DNA from: Clostridia bacterium
Lineage (GTDB): Bacteria > Bacillota > DSM-521 > Neomoorellales > SLTJ01
NCBI GenBank assembly: GCA_024653205.1
Contig: JANLFO010000006.1
Location: forward strand, 1-59,673
Length of the DNA stretch: 59,673 nt
Direction: 5' to 3'
Part shown: piece by piece, positions 43,942-53,131 of the stretch
How the letters are laid out: each line of letters opens with the position of its first letter
Position numbering within the stretch: position 1 is the stretch's first letter
Translations under genes and position numbers: made by a program
The notes under the pieces: model-generated
The model's input: only the letters and a program-made list of their open reading frames with translations
What the model was told of the DNA's origin: nothing
Database searches by the model: none

Positions 43942-44076
43942 GAGCCTGCCGGAGATGCAATCTGCGTGCCCAAGCCGGCGATGCCTGCGACGGAGAAACT
44001 TGCAGAGTCACCCCTCATGCCGGGTGTACGACCCGGTTCAGCCTGCCAGAGAGCTTCTCATTTCTCCAGGCGGCAA

Positions 44077-44106
44077 TTGACATGCCGGTGGGCGGCCGGA
44101 TACCAT
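44077..44106 (+). promoter_or_regulatory. Promoter of the RND pump operon
   Basis: A perfect TTGACA (44077-44082) and TACCAT (44101-44106), 18 bases apart. The operator at 44120 lies just downstream, near the expected transcription start. Confidence 0.72.
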
Positions 44107-44119
44107 TGGTTTCGGTTAC

Positions 44120-44133
44120 TGACCGACCGGTCA
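44120..44133. promoter_or_regulatory. TetR-type operator
   Basis: TGACCG-AC-CGGTCA is a perfect palindrome with a two-base centre; the half-sites TGACC/GGTCA resemble those of AcrR/TetR repressors. The TetR gene of the same operon (48518) is the likely ligand-controlled binder. Confidence 0.78.
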
Positions 44134-44158
44134 GCCGGAATTCCAGGAGGGATGGAGC

Positions 44159-45418
44159 TTGCACGTGGGGAAAGCGGAGTCGGGCCGGGCGCCCGGGCGC
44201 AAAGCTCGGCGGAGCACGGCGGTAGCGGTACTGGCGCTGGCCCTGGCCCTGGGCTCGGCGGGGTGCGGCCTGGGCGGGGGCGTTGCCACCGAAGCTGGCA
44301 AGGGCGAGGAGGCGGTGGCGGTAGAGGTGGCCACCGTAGAGCAGGGAGACCTGGTGCGGCAGGTGGAGTTCGCCGCGCAGGTGCGTGGTTCCCAGGAACT
44401 CAGCGTGGCGGCCAAGGTGCAGGGGCAGGTGCACGAGGTTCTGGTGGACATAGGTGACCGGGTGCGCGCGGGCCAGGTGCTGGCGCGCCTGGACAGCGCC
44501 GACATTGAGACTCAGCTGCGCGCTGCCGAAGCCGCGGTAACGGTGGCAGAAAGCGCTCTCGACCTGGCCAAGGCCGGGCCCTCGGAGGCGCAGCTTAGGA
44601 CCCTTCAAGCTCAGCTGGCCCAGGCAGAGGCTGACTGGAAGCGCATTGACTACTTGTACCAGGAGGGAGCGGTTTCCCAGCAGCAGTGGGAGCAGGCCCG
44701 AATGGGTTACGAAGTAGCCCAGGCTAATCTTGAAGCTGCATATCCCCGGGAAGAGCAGATAAGACAGCTTGAGGCCCAGGTGGAGCAGGCCCGGGCCCAG
44801 GCCGACGCCCTGCGTGCCCAGTTGCGTCATTACGTAATTACCTCGCCCATCGCCGGAGTGATTATCTCCCGCTCGATCGATCTGGGCAGCCTGGTCAGCC
44901 CCGGCGTACCGCTCTTTACCGTGGTGCAACTGGATCCGGCGGTGCTGGAGATAGTGGTGGGGGAGAAAGAGGTTAATTACCTTGAGGTTGGCCGGGAAGT
45001 GCAAGTGGTGGTACCCGCCCTCGGGTCAGAACCCCTGGCGGGCCGGGTGGTGGCGGTGAGCCCTGGACTTGTTTCTACCCTGGGCGGCTACCGGGTGAGG
45101 GTGGAGGTAGCGAACCCCAAGCACACCTTAAAGTCGGGCATGGCGGCCCGGGTGCGGCTGCCCCTGGATAGGCTTCCCGGTAGGCTGCTGGTGCCCTTGG
45201 GTGCCCTGGTGGACCGGGGCCACGGCACGGTGGTCTTCGTGGTGCAGGAAGGCCGGGCGGTAGAGCGGCCGGTTGAAGTGGAGGCCACCGGTGAAGGCCG
45301 GGCGGCCCTGCGCTCCGGGGTGCAAGAGGGCGAACAGATAGTGGTGCGGGGCCAGGAATTCCTGCAGAGCAATGATCCGGTGCGGGTAGTGGCCTCCGAC
45401 AGGGGGGACCAGTCTTGA
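44159..45418 (+). CDS. RND efflux adaptor lipoprotein (membrane fusion protein)
   Basis: A 419-residue periplasmic-adaptor type protein. A lipobox (GSAGC) follows the N-terminal hydrophobic segment, so it is anchored as a lipoprotein outside the membrane. VAAKVQGQVHEVLVDIGDRV is the first half of the lipoyl-like domain, a long coiled coil (residues about 120-215) follows, and SPIAGVIISRSIDLGSLV completes the lipoyl domain. The beta-barrel lies at about 250-340. TTG 44159 follows AGGAGG at eight bases. It overlaps the start of the RND transporter by four bases. Confidence 0.92.
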   Translation: MHVGKAESGRAPGRKARRSTAVAVLALALALGSAGCGLGGGVATEAGKGEEAVAVEVATVEQGDLVRQVEFAAQVRGSQELSVAAKVQGQVHEVLVDIGDRVRAGQVLARLDSADIETQLRAAEAAVTVAESALDLAKAGPSEAQLRTLQAQLAQAEADWKRIDYLYQEGAVSQQQWEQARMGYEVAQANLEAAYPREEQIRQLEAQVEQARAQADALRAQLRHYVITSPIAGVIISRSIDLGSLVSPGVPLFTVVQLDPAVLEIVVGEKEVNYLEVGREVQVVVPALGSEPLAGRVVAVSPGLVSTLGGYRVRVEVANPKHTLKSGMAARVRLPLDRLPGRLLVPLGALVDRGHGTVVFVVQEGRAVERPVEVEATGEGRAALRSGVQEGEQIVVRGQEFLQSNDPVRVVASDRGDQS

Positions 45419-48400
45419 GCTTTTTGCGCGGGGTGGTTAACCGCCCGGTAGCGGTGCTGATGGTAGTGGTGGCCCTGCTGTTGCTGGGTGCGGTATCGCT
45501 CACCGGGCTTAAACTTGACCTGCTTCCCCAGCTACAAATCCCCGTGGCCGTGGTGGCTACCAGTTACCCGGGCGCCGGTCCCGAGGAAGTGGAGAAGCTG
45601 GTGACCCGGCCCTTGGAGGAGACTCTGGGTACGGTGAACGGGGTCAAGAGCCTCTACTCCTATTCCAGCGGGGGTATTTCCCTAATCATCCTGGAGCTTG
45701 CCTGGGGTACGGACTTGGACTTTGCCGCCTTGGACATGCGGGAGAAGATCGACTTGATCCAGGGCCTATTGCCGGAAGGGGCTGAGGATCCCCAGGTGCT
45801 GAAGATGGACCCCACGCTCATGCCGGTGATGCAGCTGGCAGTGGGCGGAAGCGGGGACCTGAGGCAGCTCCGGGCGATAGCGGAGGAGCAAATCAAGAGC
45901 CGGCTGGAGAGGGTAGAAGGGGTAGCCTCCGCCGACGTGGTGGGCGGATGGACCCGGGAGATTGCGGTGCTAATAGACCCGGCCGCTCTGGCGGCCCGGG
46001 GACTCAGTATTACCCAGGTGGTGCAGTCACTTCAGGCCACGAATCTCAGCCTTTCCGGAGGTTACCTGCCGGCGGGAGAGAAGGAGTACCTGCTGAAGGT
46101 TACGGGCGAGTTCACCGGCTGGGAGGAGATCCGGGACGTTCCTTTGATTACCGGTACCGGAGCGGTGGTGCGTCTGGCGGACGTGGCCACGGTCGAGGAT
46201 ACCTTCGCCGATGTTGAGCAGGCGAGCCGCATCAACGGCCAGCCCTGCGTGGCTCTGGTAATCAACAAGCGAAGCGACGCCAACCCGGTGGAGGTGGCCC
46301 GAGGGGTGCGCGCCGCCCTGAAGGAACTGGAAGGCGAGCTGCCTCCGGGCATGCAGGTGTTTACCATCTTCGATCAGGCCCGGTACATAGAGACTGTTCT
46401 CAGCAACGTTCTTAATCAGCTGGTAGTAGGCGCCGTCCTGGCCGGCCTAATCCTTTTCTTCTTCCTGCGCAGCCTGCGCTCTACCCTGGTACTGGCTCTG
46501 GCCATGCCGGTATCCATAATTACCACCTTCGTCCTCATGCGCTTTGGTGGCCTCAATCTCAACCTCATGACCCTGGGCGGGTTGGCCCTGGGAGTAGGCA
46601 TGATGGTGGACGGCGGCATAGTGGTGCTGGAGAACATCTTTCGTCACCGCGAACAGGGCAGGCAGCCGGCGGAAGCGGCGGTGGTAGGCACCGGCGAGGT
46701 GGCAAACGCGGTAACCGCCTCGATTCTGACCAACGTGGTGGTCTTTCTTCCCATAGTATTTACCGAGGGATTGGCCCACGAATTGTTCTCCCCTCTGGCC
46801 CTCACGGTATCCTTTGCCCTCCTGGCTTCGTTGCTGGTGGCCATAACTGTGGTGCCTACCCTGGCCTCCCGGCTTTCCCCCTCTCCGGCTGTGACCACCG
46901 GCTGGATAGGTAGCCTGGGGAGGAGGCTTGAACGTTGGCAAGAGCGCTATGTCAAAGTCCTGGCCTGGGCCCTGGGACACCGCCGGCGGGTGATACTGGC
47001 CGCAGCGGTGGCAGTAGTGGTAAGCCTGGCGCTCACTCCTGTGGTTGGGGTGGAACTGCTGCCGGCCATGGATCAGAGCCTTGTCTACGTGACCGTTGAG
47101 CTGCCGCGAGGCAGTACCATGGCGGAAACCGATCGGGTAGCCCGGCGCATAGAAGAGGCGGCCCAGTCCCTTCCCGAGGTACGTACCGTAGCTACCACGC
47201 TGGGAAGCGCATATGGCCAGATGGGCGGCAGCCTGGGCGGGCGCGCGTTGGAGACCGCCACGGTCGAACTGGAACTGGTTCCGAAGAATGAACGCCGCCG
47301 CTCTGCCGAGGAAGTAGCGGAGGCGCTGCGGCGTCAGTTGGCCGACCTTGCAGGCGCCCGGATCACGGTTTCCGGCAATGCTCTCATGGGCACGGGGAGT
47401 TCCGAGTACCTGCAACCGCTGGAAATCCAGATTCGGGGAGACGACCTGGATACCTTGCGGAAAATAGCAGATCAGGTAGCGGAGCGGGTGCGATCGATAC
47501 CGGGCACGCGGGAGGTTAAGAGCTCCCTGGAGGAGGGTCGGCCAGAGGCGGTGGTCAAGGTGCGGGCGGCGGAGGCGGCCCGCTACGGCCTGACGCCGGC
47601 CCAGGTGGCATCGACCGTGCGCGCGGCGATACAGGGACAGGTGGCCACCTATTACCGGGTAGGGGGACAGGAGATTGCGGTAAGGGTGCGCCTGCCCGAA
47701 GAGGCGAGGTCGGATCTGGCTTCTCTAGAAGGCTTGCTTATTCTGACTCCCACCGGTGCACGCGTTCCCCTGAGCAGCGTGGGGGAAATAGAGATGGGGC
47801 AGGGACCCACTACCATCGTGCGTCAGGATCAATCTCGGCTGGCCACAGTAAGTGGTACCCTGGCCGCCGGATATAATCTTGGCCGCGTAACCCAGCAGGT
47901 GCATGCCGCCCTGGCGGACCTCAAGCTTCCCGCCGGCTACAGCCTGGAATTCGGCGGCCAGGTGGAGCAGTTGACCGAAGCCTTCGGGACGCTGACGGTA
48001 GCGTTCCTGATCGCCGTGGCTCTGGTATACATGGTAATGGCCGCCCAGTTCGAGTCTCTGGTTCATCCCTTTACCATCATGTTGAGCCTGCCCCTTTCCG
48101 TGGTGGGAGCGGTACTAGGATTGCTCTTAACTGGTCGCAGCTTTAACATCACCGCCTTTATGGGTATGGTAGTCCTGGCGGGAATAGTGGTCAACAACGC
48201 CATCGTGCTCATCGACTATACCAACCTCCTGCGCCGTCAGGGTATGGAGCGCGAGGAGGCTCTTCTTGTGGCGGGAGCCCGGCGTCTGCGTCCCATCCTG
48301 ATGACCGCCCTGACTACAGTACTGGGGATGCTGCCCCTGACCCTGGGTTTGGGCGAAGGCGCCGAGTACCAGGCCCCCATGGCCACCGTGATCGTGGGAG

Positions 48401-48501
48401 GGCTGCTTACCTCCACCGTGCTTACCCTGGTGGTGGTACCGGTAGCGTATAGCTGGCTCGAGGATGTGGGCGCGAGATTCAGGCGACGGCGTACGGCCTG
48501 A
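45415..48501 (+). CDS. RND efflux transporter, AcrB/HAE1 family
   Basis: A 1028-residue proton-driven exporter with twelve predicted membrane helices and two large outside loops. NRPVAVLMVVVALLLLGAVS opens it; GLALGVGMMVDGGIVVLENI in helix 4 holds the conserved acidic proton-relay residues and GMVVLAGIVVNNAIVLIDY lies in the second half. Length fits the family (1030-1050). No outer-membrane channel gene is nearby, consistent with a monoderm-type pump such as SwrC of Bacillus. TTG 45415 overlaps the adaptor stop (TTGA). Confidence 0.95.
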   Translation: MSFLRGVVNRPVAVLMVVVALLLLGAVSLTGLKLDLLPQLQIPVAVVATSYPGAGPEEVEKLVTRPLEETLGTVNGVKSLYSYSSGGISLIILELAWGTDLDFAALDMREKIDLIQGLLPEGAEDPQVLKMDPTLMPVMQLAVGGSGDLRQLRAIAEEQIKSRLERVEGVASADVVGGWTREIAVLIDPAALAARGLSITQVVQSLQATNLSLSGGYLPAGEKEYLLKVTGEFTGWEEIRDVPLITGTGAVVRLADVATVEDTFADVEQASRINGQPCVALVINKRSDANPVEVARGVRAALKELEGELPPGMQVFTIFDQARYIETVLSNVLNQLVVGAVLAGLILFFFLRSLRSTLVLALAMPVSIITTFVLMRFGGLNLNLMTLGGLALGVGMMVDGGIVVLENIFRHREQGRQPAEAAVVGTGEVANAVTASILTNVVVFLPIVFTEGLAHELFSPLALTVSFALLASLLVAITVVPTLASRLSPSPAVTTGWIGSLGRRLERWQERYVKVLAWALGHRRRVILAAAVAVVVSLALTPVVGVELLPAMDQSLVYVTVELPRGSTMAETDRVARRIEEAAQSLPEVRTVATTLGSAYGQMGGSLGGRALETATVELELVPKNERRRSAEEVAEALRRQLADLAGARITVSGNALMGTGSSEYLQPLEIQIRGDDLDTLRKIADQVAERVRSIPGTREVKSSLEEGRPEAVVKVRAAEAARYGLTPAQVASTVRAAIQGQVATYYRVGGQEIAVRVRLPEEARSDLASLEGLLILTPTGARVPLSSVGEIEMGQGPTTIVRQDQSRLATVSGTLAAGYNLGRVTQQVHAALADLKLPAGYSLEFGGQVEQLTEAFGTLTVAFLIAVALVYMVMAAQFESLVHPFTIMLSLPLSVVGAVLGLLLTGRSFNITAFMGMVVLAGIVVNNAIVLIDYTNLLRRQGMEREEALLVAGARRLRPILMTALTTVLGMLPLTLGLGEGAEYQAPMATVIVGGLLTSTVLTLVVVPVAYSWLEDVGARFRRRRTA

Positions 48502-48517
48502 CCTGGAGGTGGGTACC

Positions 48518-49123
48518 GTGGCGGCACGCAGGCCGCAGGAGGAGAGACGGCGCCAGATTCTGGAGGCGGCAGCGGAGGTTTTCGCCCGCCGCGGCTACTA
48601 CGAGGCCAAGGTGGAAGAAGTGGCCTTCCGGGCCGGGATCGGCAAGGGCACCGTGTACGAGTACTTCCGCAGCAAGCGCGAACTGTTTCAGGCCATGCTG
48701 GATCACGTGGGCGAATATCACCTGCAGGTGCTCAAGGCCAGCCTGGAGTCCGCCCACAGCAGCCAGGAAAAACTCGGGGCCGTGGCCCGGGCGCACCTGG
48801 AATTGCTGCTTGAGCACCGGGCACTGGCGCGGCTTGCCTTTTACAGTCCGGTAATCCTGGGTCCGGAGATTTGGAGCTGGGTGGAAAGACAGGAAAGGGC
48901 GCTGGTGGCGCTATTCTCGAAAATCTTCCGGGAGGGACTGGAGAGGGGCGAGCTTCGCCCCGTAGACGAACAGGTAGCAGCACGGGCCTTTATGGGCGTA
49001 CTTTGGAGCGCCGGAGGCAGCCTGATCTGCCGGCCGGGAGCGCTGCCCGGCCGGCCGCATCCGGCAGAGATGGCCATGACCCTGGTGGATCTGCTGTGGC
49101 GGGGCCTGGCCAGGCGAAGGTAG
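48518..49123 (+). CDS. TetR/AcrR-family repressor of the RND pump
   Basis: A 201-residue regulator. The DNA-binding part reads ILEAAAEVFARRGYYEAKVE then AGIGKGTVYEYFRSKRELF, the classical TetR helix-turn-helix. The C-terminal ligand domain is variable, so the inducer is unknown. GTG 48518 follows TGGAGGTGGG. It is the last gene of the adaptor-pump operon and the palindrome at 44120-44133 is its likely operator, giving feedback control. Confidence 0.93.
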   Translation: MAARRPQEERRRQILEAAAEVFARRGYYEAKVEEVAFRAGIGKGTVYEYFRSKRELFQAMLDHVGEYHLQVLKASLESAHSSQEKLGAVARAHLELLLEHRALARLAFYSPVILGPEIWSWVERQERALVALFSKIFREGLERGELRPVDEQVAARAFMGVLWSAGGSLICRPGALPGRPHPAEMAMTLVDLLWRGLARRR

Positions 49124-49144
49124 CACCGCCCGGAATCCGCGTTC

Positions 49145-50077
49145 TCAGGGACGGTCTGCCCTCCGGGCTGCAATACCAGCTTCTGGTCTCGCGGCGTCTG
49201 TGTCGGCTCCGGCCTGCATGTGCATTTCCCGGACCGAGCGCAACAGGGTTGCCGCCTCGACCGCCAGATCGGCCAGGTGGATGCAACCCCGAGGTCCTGC
49301 CAGCAGTTCGCCGATCTGGTGGCGGTCCAGAGCCAGCAGGTCAAGGCCTGCCAGTCTGCTTACCTGCACCGCCGCCAGGCCGCAGGCGGGATCCGGAGCT
49401 CGGGTGGTGTGTGCCTTAGCTCGGAGGACCATCCCACCGGGTTCCAGCTCCAGCCGTAGTATTAGCTGTTGATAGGAATCTACAAGGGTAGAAGTAACCA
49501 GGTGTTCCTCGGCGAGCCATAGGCTTGTGGTGCGGGACCGTATGAAAAAACAGCGATCGCGGCACTGGCCCGCCAGGTAGACCGGCCAGGACCGGACCTG
49601 CTCCGGCGGTAAGGCGTAGTAGACGCAGGTGCCGGAGAACGTTTCCCGAAAATAGCGCTCGTAGGCTTCGAGCGAGGCATACCCCCGCTTTACGGCTACG
49701 CAATGCTCACCCTGGAGCAGGGCCTTCACGCTTTCTAACAGCAGATCTACCCAGGTATCGAGTTGTTCCCGGCCCGCGAGCGCCCGCCGGAATTCCTTGG
49801 CCGCCCCCAGGTAGGCGGTAATGCCGCAGAGTTCCGGCACCTCCTCGGTGCCAAAGGCCTTGCCGGAGGCATCCCGGTAGACCGCCAGGGCCGCGCGCCG
49901 GATTCTAAAGTCCCGTATGCCCACCACTACGCTAACTGCCTGCTCGGACCAGGCATCCAGACGGTGCACCCGCACCTCCAGCTCCCGATCGCGCACTGCC
50001 CAGAGCCCTGCCACCAATTGTCGGTGATACACCTGCGGCTGGCCCGGCGGGGGTTCTTGGTGGTTCAGACCAGGCAT
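49145..50077 (-). CDS. Conserved protein, possibly DUF2889-like
   Basis: A soluble 310-residue protein without a signal peptide. The N-terminal half (YHRQLVAGLWAVRDRELEVRV then ALAVYRDASG) and the GCIHLADLAVEAATLL block near the C-terminus resemble DUF2889 proteins, which are of unknown role; the match is from memory and weak. A central GYASLEAYERYFRETF region and several cysteines are not explained. ATG 50077 is chosen because AAGGAGGAAG precedes it, rather than the open frame to 50128. Confidence 0.55.
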   Translation of the reverse strand: MPGLNHQEPPPGQPQVYHRQLVAGLWAVRDRELEVRVHRLDAWSEQAVSVVVGIRDFRIRRAALAVYRDASGKAFGTEEVPELCGITAYLGAAKEFRRALAGREQLDTWVDLLLESVKALLQGEHCVAVKRGYASLEAYERYFRETFSGTCVYYALPPEQVRSWPVYLAGQCRDRCFFIRSRTTSLWLAEEHLVTSTLVDSYQQLILRLELEPGGMVLRAKAHTTRAPDPACGLAAVQVSRLAGLDLLALDRHQIGELLAGPRGCIHLADLAVEAATLLRSVREMHMQAGADTDAARPEAGIAARRADRP

Positions 50078-50198
50078 CGAGCTCTTCCTCCTTGTCTGCC
50101 AAGACGGGTACCACGACGGGTTTTCCAATTCGTTGTCCGGGTGCAGGTCTCCTGCCGGGTGAACGAACTAGCTGCCACTGGCTGCCGCCCTGGTGCTC

Positions 50199-50894
50199 CT
50201 AGGGGGAAGACCTCTTGGCGGCGAAAAGCAGGTAGGAATAGATCGTGCCGGCCAGCGCCGCGGCCAGTATCCCCCCCACGGTTACGGCAAAGGCCAGCGA
50301 TCGCGGCGCCCCGAACACGGTGACCAGGCCCGCCAAACCGGCCAGCACGAATAGCCTTCCGGTGAAGCGGTGCGTCTTCGCCCATACTTCTTCGTCGGCC
50401 AGGGTCCAGGGCGTGCGCACGCCTACGAAGTAGTTGTGCCGCACCTGGCCCAGGAAGTTCCCCAGGAGCAGGAAGAGAAGGCTTATCCCCACCTGGATGA
50501 CCCGCCCCACGTCCATGGGGAAGCCCAGGGCGTAAAGGATGGTAACCAGGTATACGGCAGAGAAAAACAGCACCAGAAGCCAACGGAACCAGGTATACAC
50601 GCCGGTAAATCTACCATAATTGTTTCGCCGCGGGTCGGCCAGAGGCAGGAGCAGCATCCCCAGGTAGATGCCCGCAATCAGGGCGGGAAAGAAGAAGGCC
50701 CCCCAGGCCTTGCCTACATAGTCGTCCACCTCTCCGCGCAGGTTCCAGTGACTGGGCATGAGCTCGGGAAGCTGCGGGTAGGCCCACACGGCAAAGGCAA
50801 GCAACGCCACCAGGAGCGCCCACAGGGGCCAGTCCCGCTTTACGGTCTCCCAGGAGACGCGGTATCCCTCGCGATCATAGTGATTGATGGCCAT
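50199..50894 (-). CDS. sdpI: SdpI-family immunity/sensor membrane protein
   Basis: A 231-residue protein with about six membrane helices. LPSHWN-like residues (ELMPSHWNLRGEVDDYVG) mark the DUF1648 part and RHNYFVGVRTPWTLADEEVWAKTHRF is the SdpI signature. In Bacillus, SdpI gives immunity to the SdpC toxin and sequesters the repressor SdpR. ATG 50894 follows GGAGGGGTGATC. No SdpABC toxin genes are in the window, so it may be an orphan immunity or unrelated signalling pair. Confidence 0.88.
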   Translation of the reverse strand: MAINHYDREGYRVSWETVKRDWPLWALLVALLAFAVWAYPQLPELMPSHWNLRGEVDDYVGKAWGAFFFPALIAGIYLGMLLLPLADPRRNNYGRFTGVYTWFRWLLVLFFSAVYLVTILYALGFPMDVGRVIQVGISLLFLLLGNFLGQVRHNYFVGVRTPWTLADEEVWAKTHRFTGRLFVLAGLAGLVTVFGAPRSLAFAVTVGGILAAALAGTIYSYLLFAAKRSSP

Positions 50895-50984
50895 TTCGAT
50901 CACCCCTCCTAACCTCGGACTTGGAAGCACCCGGGCTCTTGAGCCGCCATCTCGCACACCCGCCGCGCTGCGCCCCCCGGTTTT

Positions 50985-51257
50985 CTAGTCCTTTCTATCT
51001 AACGTATCCAGCAACCAGGCCAGGGCCTCTTGAAACACGGTAGTGTTTAGAGAGTAAACGATATTTTGGCCGCGCCGTTCGTCCAGTACCAGGTTTGCCT
51101 GCTTAAGCATCCCCAGGTGATGGCTGACGCTCGGCTTGCTGATGGGAAAGTGCTCCGCGATCTCCCCGGCCGTCAGGTCACGCCGGCGCAGGAGCCTCAA
51201 GATCTCGCGGCGGGTGGGGTCGGAGAGGCACTTGAATACCAGGCTGAGCTGAACCAT
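50985..51257 (-). CDS. sdpR: SdpR-like ArsR-family repressor
   Basis: A 90-residue winged-helix protein: VFKCLSDPTRREILRLLRRR, then AGEIAEHFPISKPSVSHHLGMLK and LVLDERRGQNIVYSLN. The alpha-3 metal cysteines of ArsR are missing, and KPSVSHHL with the DPTRREIL form is typical of SdpR. ATG 51257 is preceded by AAGGGAGG; the open frame to 51338 covers the promoter and is not coding. Cotranscribed with the SdpI gene, 90 bases upstream of it. The inverted repeat at 51269 suggests autorepression. Confidence 0.9.
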   Translation of the reverse strand: MVQLSLVFKCLSDPTRREILRLLRRRDLTAGEIAEHFPISKPSVSHHLGMLKQANLVLDERRGQNIVYSLNTTVFQEALAWLLDTLDRKD

Positions 51258-51268
51258 GAAGGCCTCCC

Positions 51269-51325
51269 TTAGATACTTAGCCAAACATCTAACAATATAA
51301 TAGTACCCCTTCCTCGTGCCGTCAA
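51269..51325 (-). promoter_or_regulatory. Promoter and inverted-repeat operator of sdpRI
   Basis: On the minus strand TTGACG (51325-51320) and TATTAT (51302-51297) are 17 bases apart. Just downstream TTAGAT (plus 51269-51274) and ATCTAA (51287-51292) form an inverted repeat with a 12-base spacer, the kind of site ArsR-type dimers bind. Confidence 0.78.
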
Positions 51326-51380
51326 TAGAGATTCGCATCCCCGGTTGCCGCGCTACCGGAAGGCCTTCTCGGGACTGAGA

Positions 51381-52079
51381 CTACAGCTGCTCGCCGTCGT
51401 TGCGCACCTGCTGGTGGAAGAGGTGCTCGAGTTCGTCTTCCGGTTCGGGCGGCCGCAGGTGACTAACCACCCGGCGCACCCCCCGGGCCTTGGCGGCGGC
51501 CCGGGCCGCCGTCCGGGCTTCCTGTTTATCGTAAACGGTTCCCTTGAGCACGGCGGTGCCCGCGTGTACTTCCGCGCCCACGCGGCGACGGTCCACTCCC
51601 GGTGCGGCCGCCAACTCCTGCCGCACTTCGCGGGCCACGGCGCGATCGTCGATCGGCCCGTCCGTACTCAGGGCGATCGCACTTTCCACCTCCTGCACCC
51701 CGGGTATCTGCCGCACCAGCTCTTCCGCCCGTTGTTTTTCGGCCAGGGTGTCCACCACTCCGCTTATGATAGCGCGAGAGCCGCGGACCTCGGCCTTCAG
51801 CCCGTATCCTCGAAGGTCCTTATCGGCATCCAGGAGTTCCTGGGCGGGGTCGGCGGTGCGAGAGGTCTCCAGTTGAGCCTTTTCGTCCCATTCCGCGCGG
51901 CCGGTCTTGTAGCTCATCTGCCGCTTAACGTCCTTGCGGGTGCCTTGCCGCTTCTCGCTTTCCAGTTGTGCCTTTTGGGAGGCAGATTCTCGGCTCTGGG
52001 GCGGACCTGCCGGCCGGTGGGTGTCGGCAAGAGTCTCAGGCTCCCGGTAGTTTCCTCGGCGGCGATCCTTCTTGGACAT
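51381..52079 (-). CDS. Protein with two BON domains
   Basis: A 232-residue hydrophilic protein. A charged, probably disordered N-terminal third (KKDRRRGNYREPETLAD, repeated KAQLE segments) is followed by two BON domains: about residues 75-140 (GLKAEVRGSRAIISGVVDTL, RQIPGVQEVES) and about 145-215 (VGAEVHAGTAVLKGTVYDK, ARGVRRVVS). BON modules bind phospholipid or other envelope ligands and often stand in stress proteins. There is no signal peptide. ATG 52079 follows GAGGGAGAC. Confidence 0.85.
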   Translation of the reverse strand: MSKKDRRRGNYREPETLADTHRPAGPPQSRESASQKAQLESEKRQGTRKDVKRQMSYKTGRAEWDEKAQLETSRTADPAQELLDADKDLRGYGLKAEVRGSRAIISGVVDTLAEKQRAEELVRQIPGVQEVESAIALSTDGPIDDRAVAREVRQELAAAPGVDRRRVGAEVHAGTAVLKGTVYDKQEARTAARAAAKARGVRRVVSHLRPPEPEDELEHLFHQQVRNDGEQL

Positions 52080-52138
52080 TCTGTCTCCCTCCGCATCTCG
52101 CAGGCTCTCGGCCTTAACATGGATGCGAAGCGGGCAGG

Positions 52139-52852
52139 TTATTCTCGCCGCTCACCGGGGTGGGAGAGCGAGGGCTCGAGGTTCTGCAGGGCTGACCGAA
52201 GCGTGCGTAGCCAGGCGGGCGCGGGCAGCCGGCCCTGCCATGCCAGGTAGAGCCACAGCAGTAGGCCCGCGACGAGCAGCAGCGCGCCGGCCAGAAACCA
52301 GGGCGCCAGTCTCTGCAGGAGGGTGATAAAGCCGAGGCCGATGTAGCTCCAGGCGGTCGCCCAGGCCAGGTTAACCCCGGCCATCACCGGTACAAAGCGG
52401 GGGGCGGGCAGGCGGCTGAGCCCGGCCAGCCAGATGACCTGTCCCTGGCCCCAGTTTATCCAGCGAAACACCACTATGGCGATGAGCCCGTACCGTCGAT
52501 ACCAGCTCTCTACTTTCTCTACCTGCGGCCGTATGGGGGGAAAACGCTTCAGGATCCGGTTCAGCAGAATGCGGCCCCCGAAGTAGAAGAGGAGGTAGCC
52601 GGCCGTGTCTCCCGTCACGGTGGCGGCAAATACCAGGGTTACCGCCTCCGCCTGGTTGAGGACCCCCCTGTCTACCATCAGCCCGAGGGAGCCGAAAAGC
52701 ACCAGCATGGGCAGAGGGATGCCCATCCCTAACGCCGCGAAACCGGCAAATAGGGCGTAAGGACCAAAGCTGGCCAGAAAGTCCTCCGCCGGGGTCAGCC
52801 TCCCTTCCCGGCCGATCGCCGGTGCCTTAGTGCTTGGGGAATAGCATCTCAT
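52139..52852 (-). CDS. DedA-family (VTT/SNARE-associated) membrane protein
   Basis: A 237-residue protein with about five membrane helices. GYLLFYFGGRI with the preceding TVTGDTAG acidic residue, then FRWINWGQGQVIWLAGLSRL (family F/YxRxxPxx-like loop) match DedA proteins, which act as lipid flippases or scramblases. Starts at ATG 52852. The upstream 280 bases to the HEPN gene contain no recognisable gene. Confidence 0.85.
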   Translation of the reverse strand: MRCYSPSTKAPAIGREGRLTPAEDFLASFGPYALFAGFAALGMGIPLPMLVLFGSLGLMVDRGVLNQAEAVTLVFAATVTGDTAGYLLFYFGGRILLNRILKRFPPIRPQVEKVESWYRRYGLIAIVVFRWINWGQGQVIWLAGLSRLPAPRFVPVMAGVNLAWATAWSYIGLGFITLLQRLAPWFLAGALLLVAGLLLWLYLAWQGRLPAPAWLRTLRSALQNLEPSLSHPGERRE

Positions 52853-53131
52853 CTTACGCCGCTATTTTAGCATTGTGCCCGAAATTGACGCAAGATTTGG
52901 TGGGGCAAAGGGAGATTCGCAGGGGCCTGTGCGGCCGGTTAGACCGAAGTCGGTTCCGGCCGTAGCCGCCACGCTCAATGATGCCCACACCAAGAGATGT
53001 ACGCGATCCCGGGAGGGGGGTGCCTACTTGCAGGGAGATCCAAAGAGGGGCTTTCCTGAAACTGAAGTCACCATTGAGGGCCGGTCGCGGGAGGAGTGGA
53101 AAAAGGCAGCGCAGCGCCGCCGGGGCGGCAC

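Noticed and set aside
43942-44076. Possible structured leader after the subtilase gene
   Set aside because: Some inverted GC-rich stretches exist but none matched a riboswitch or a terminator with a T-run.
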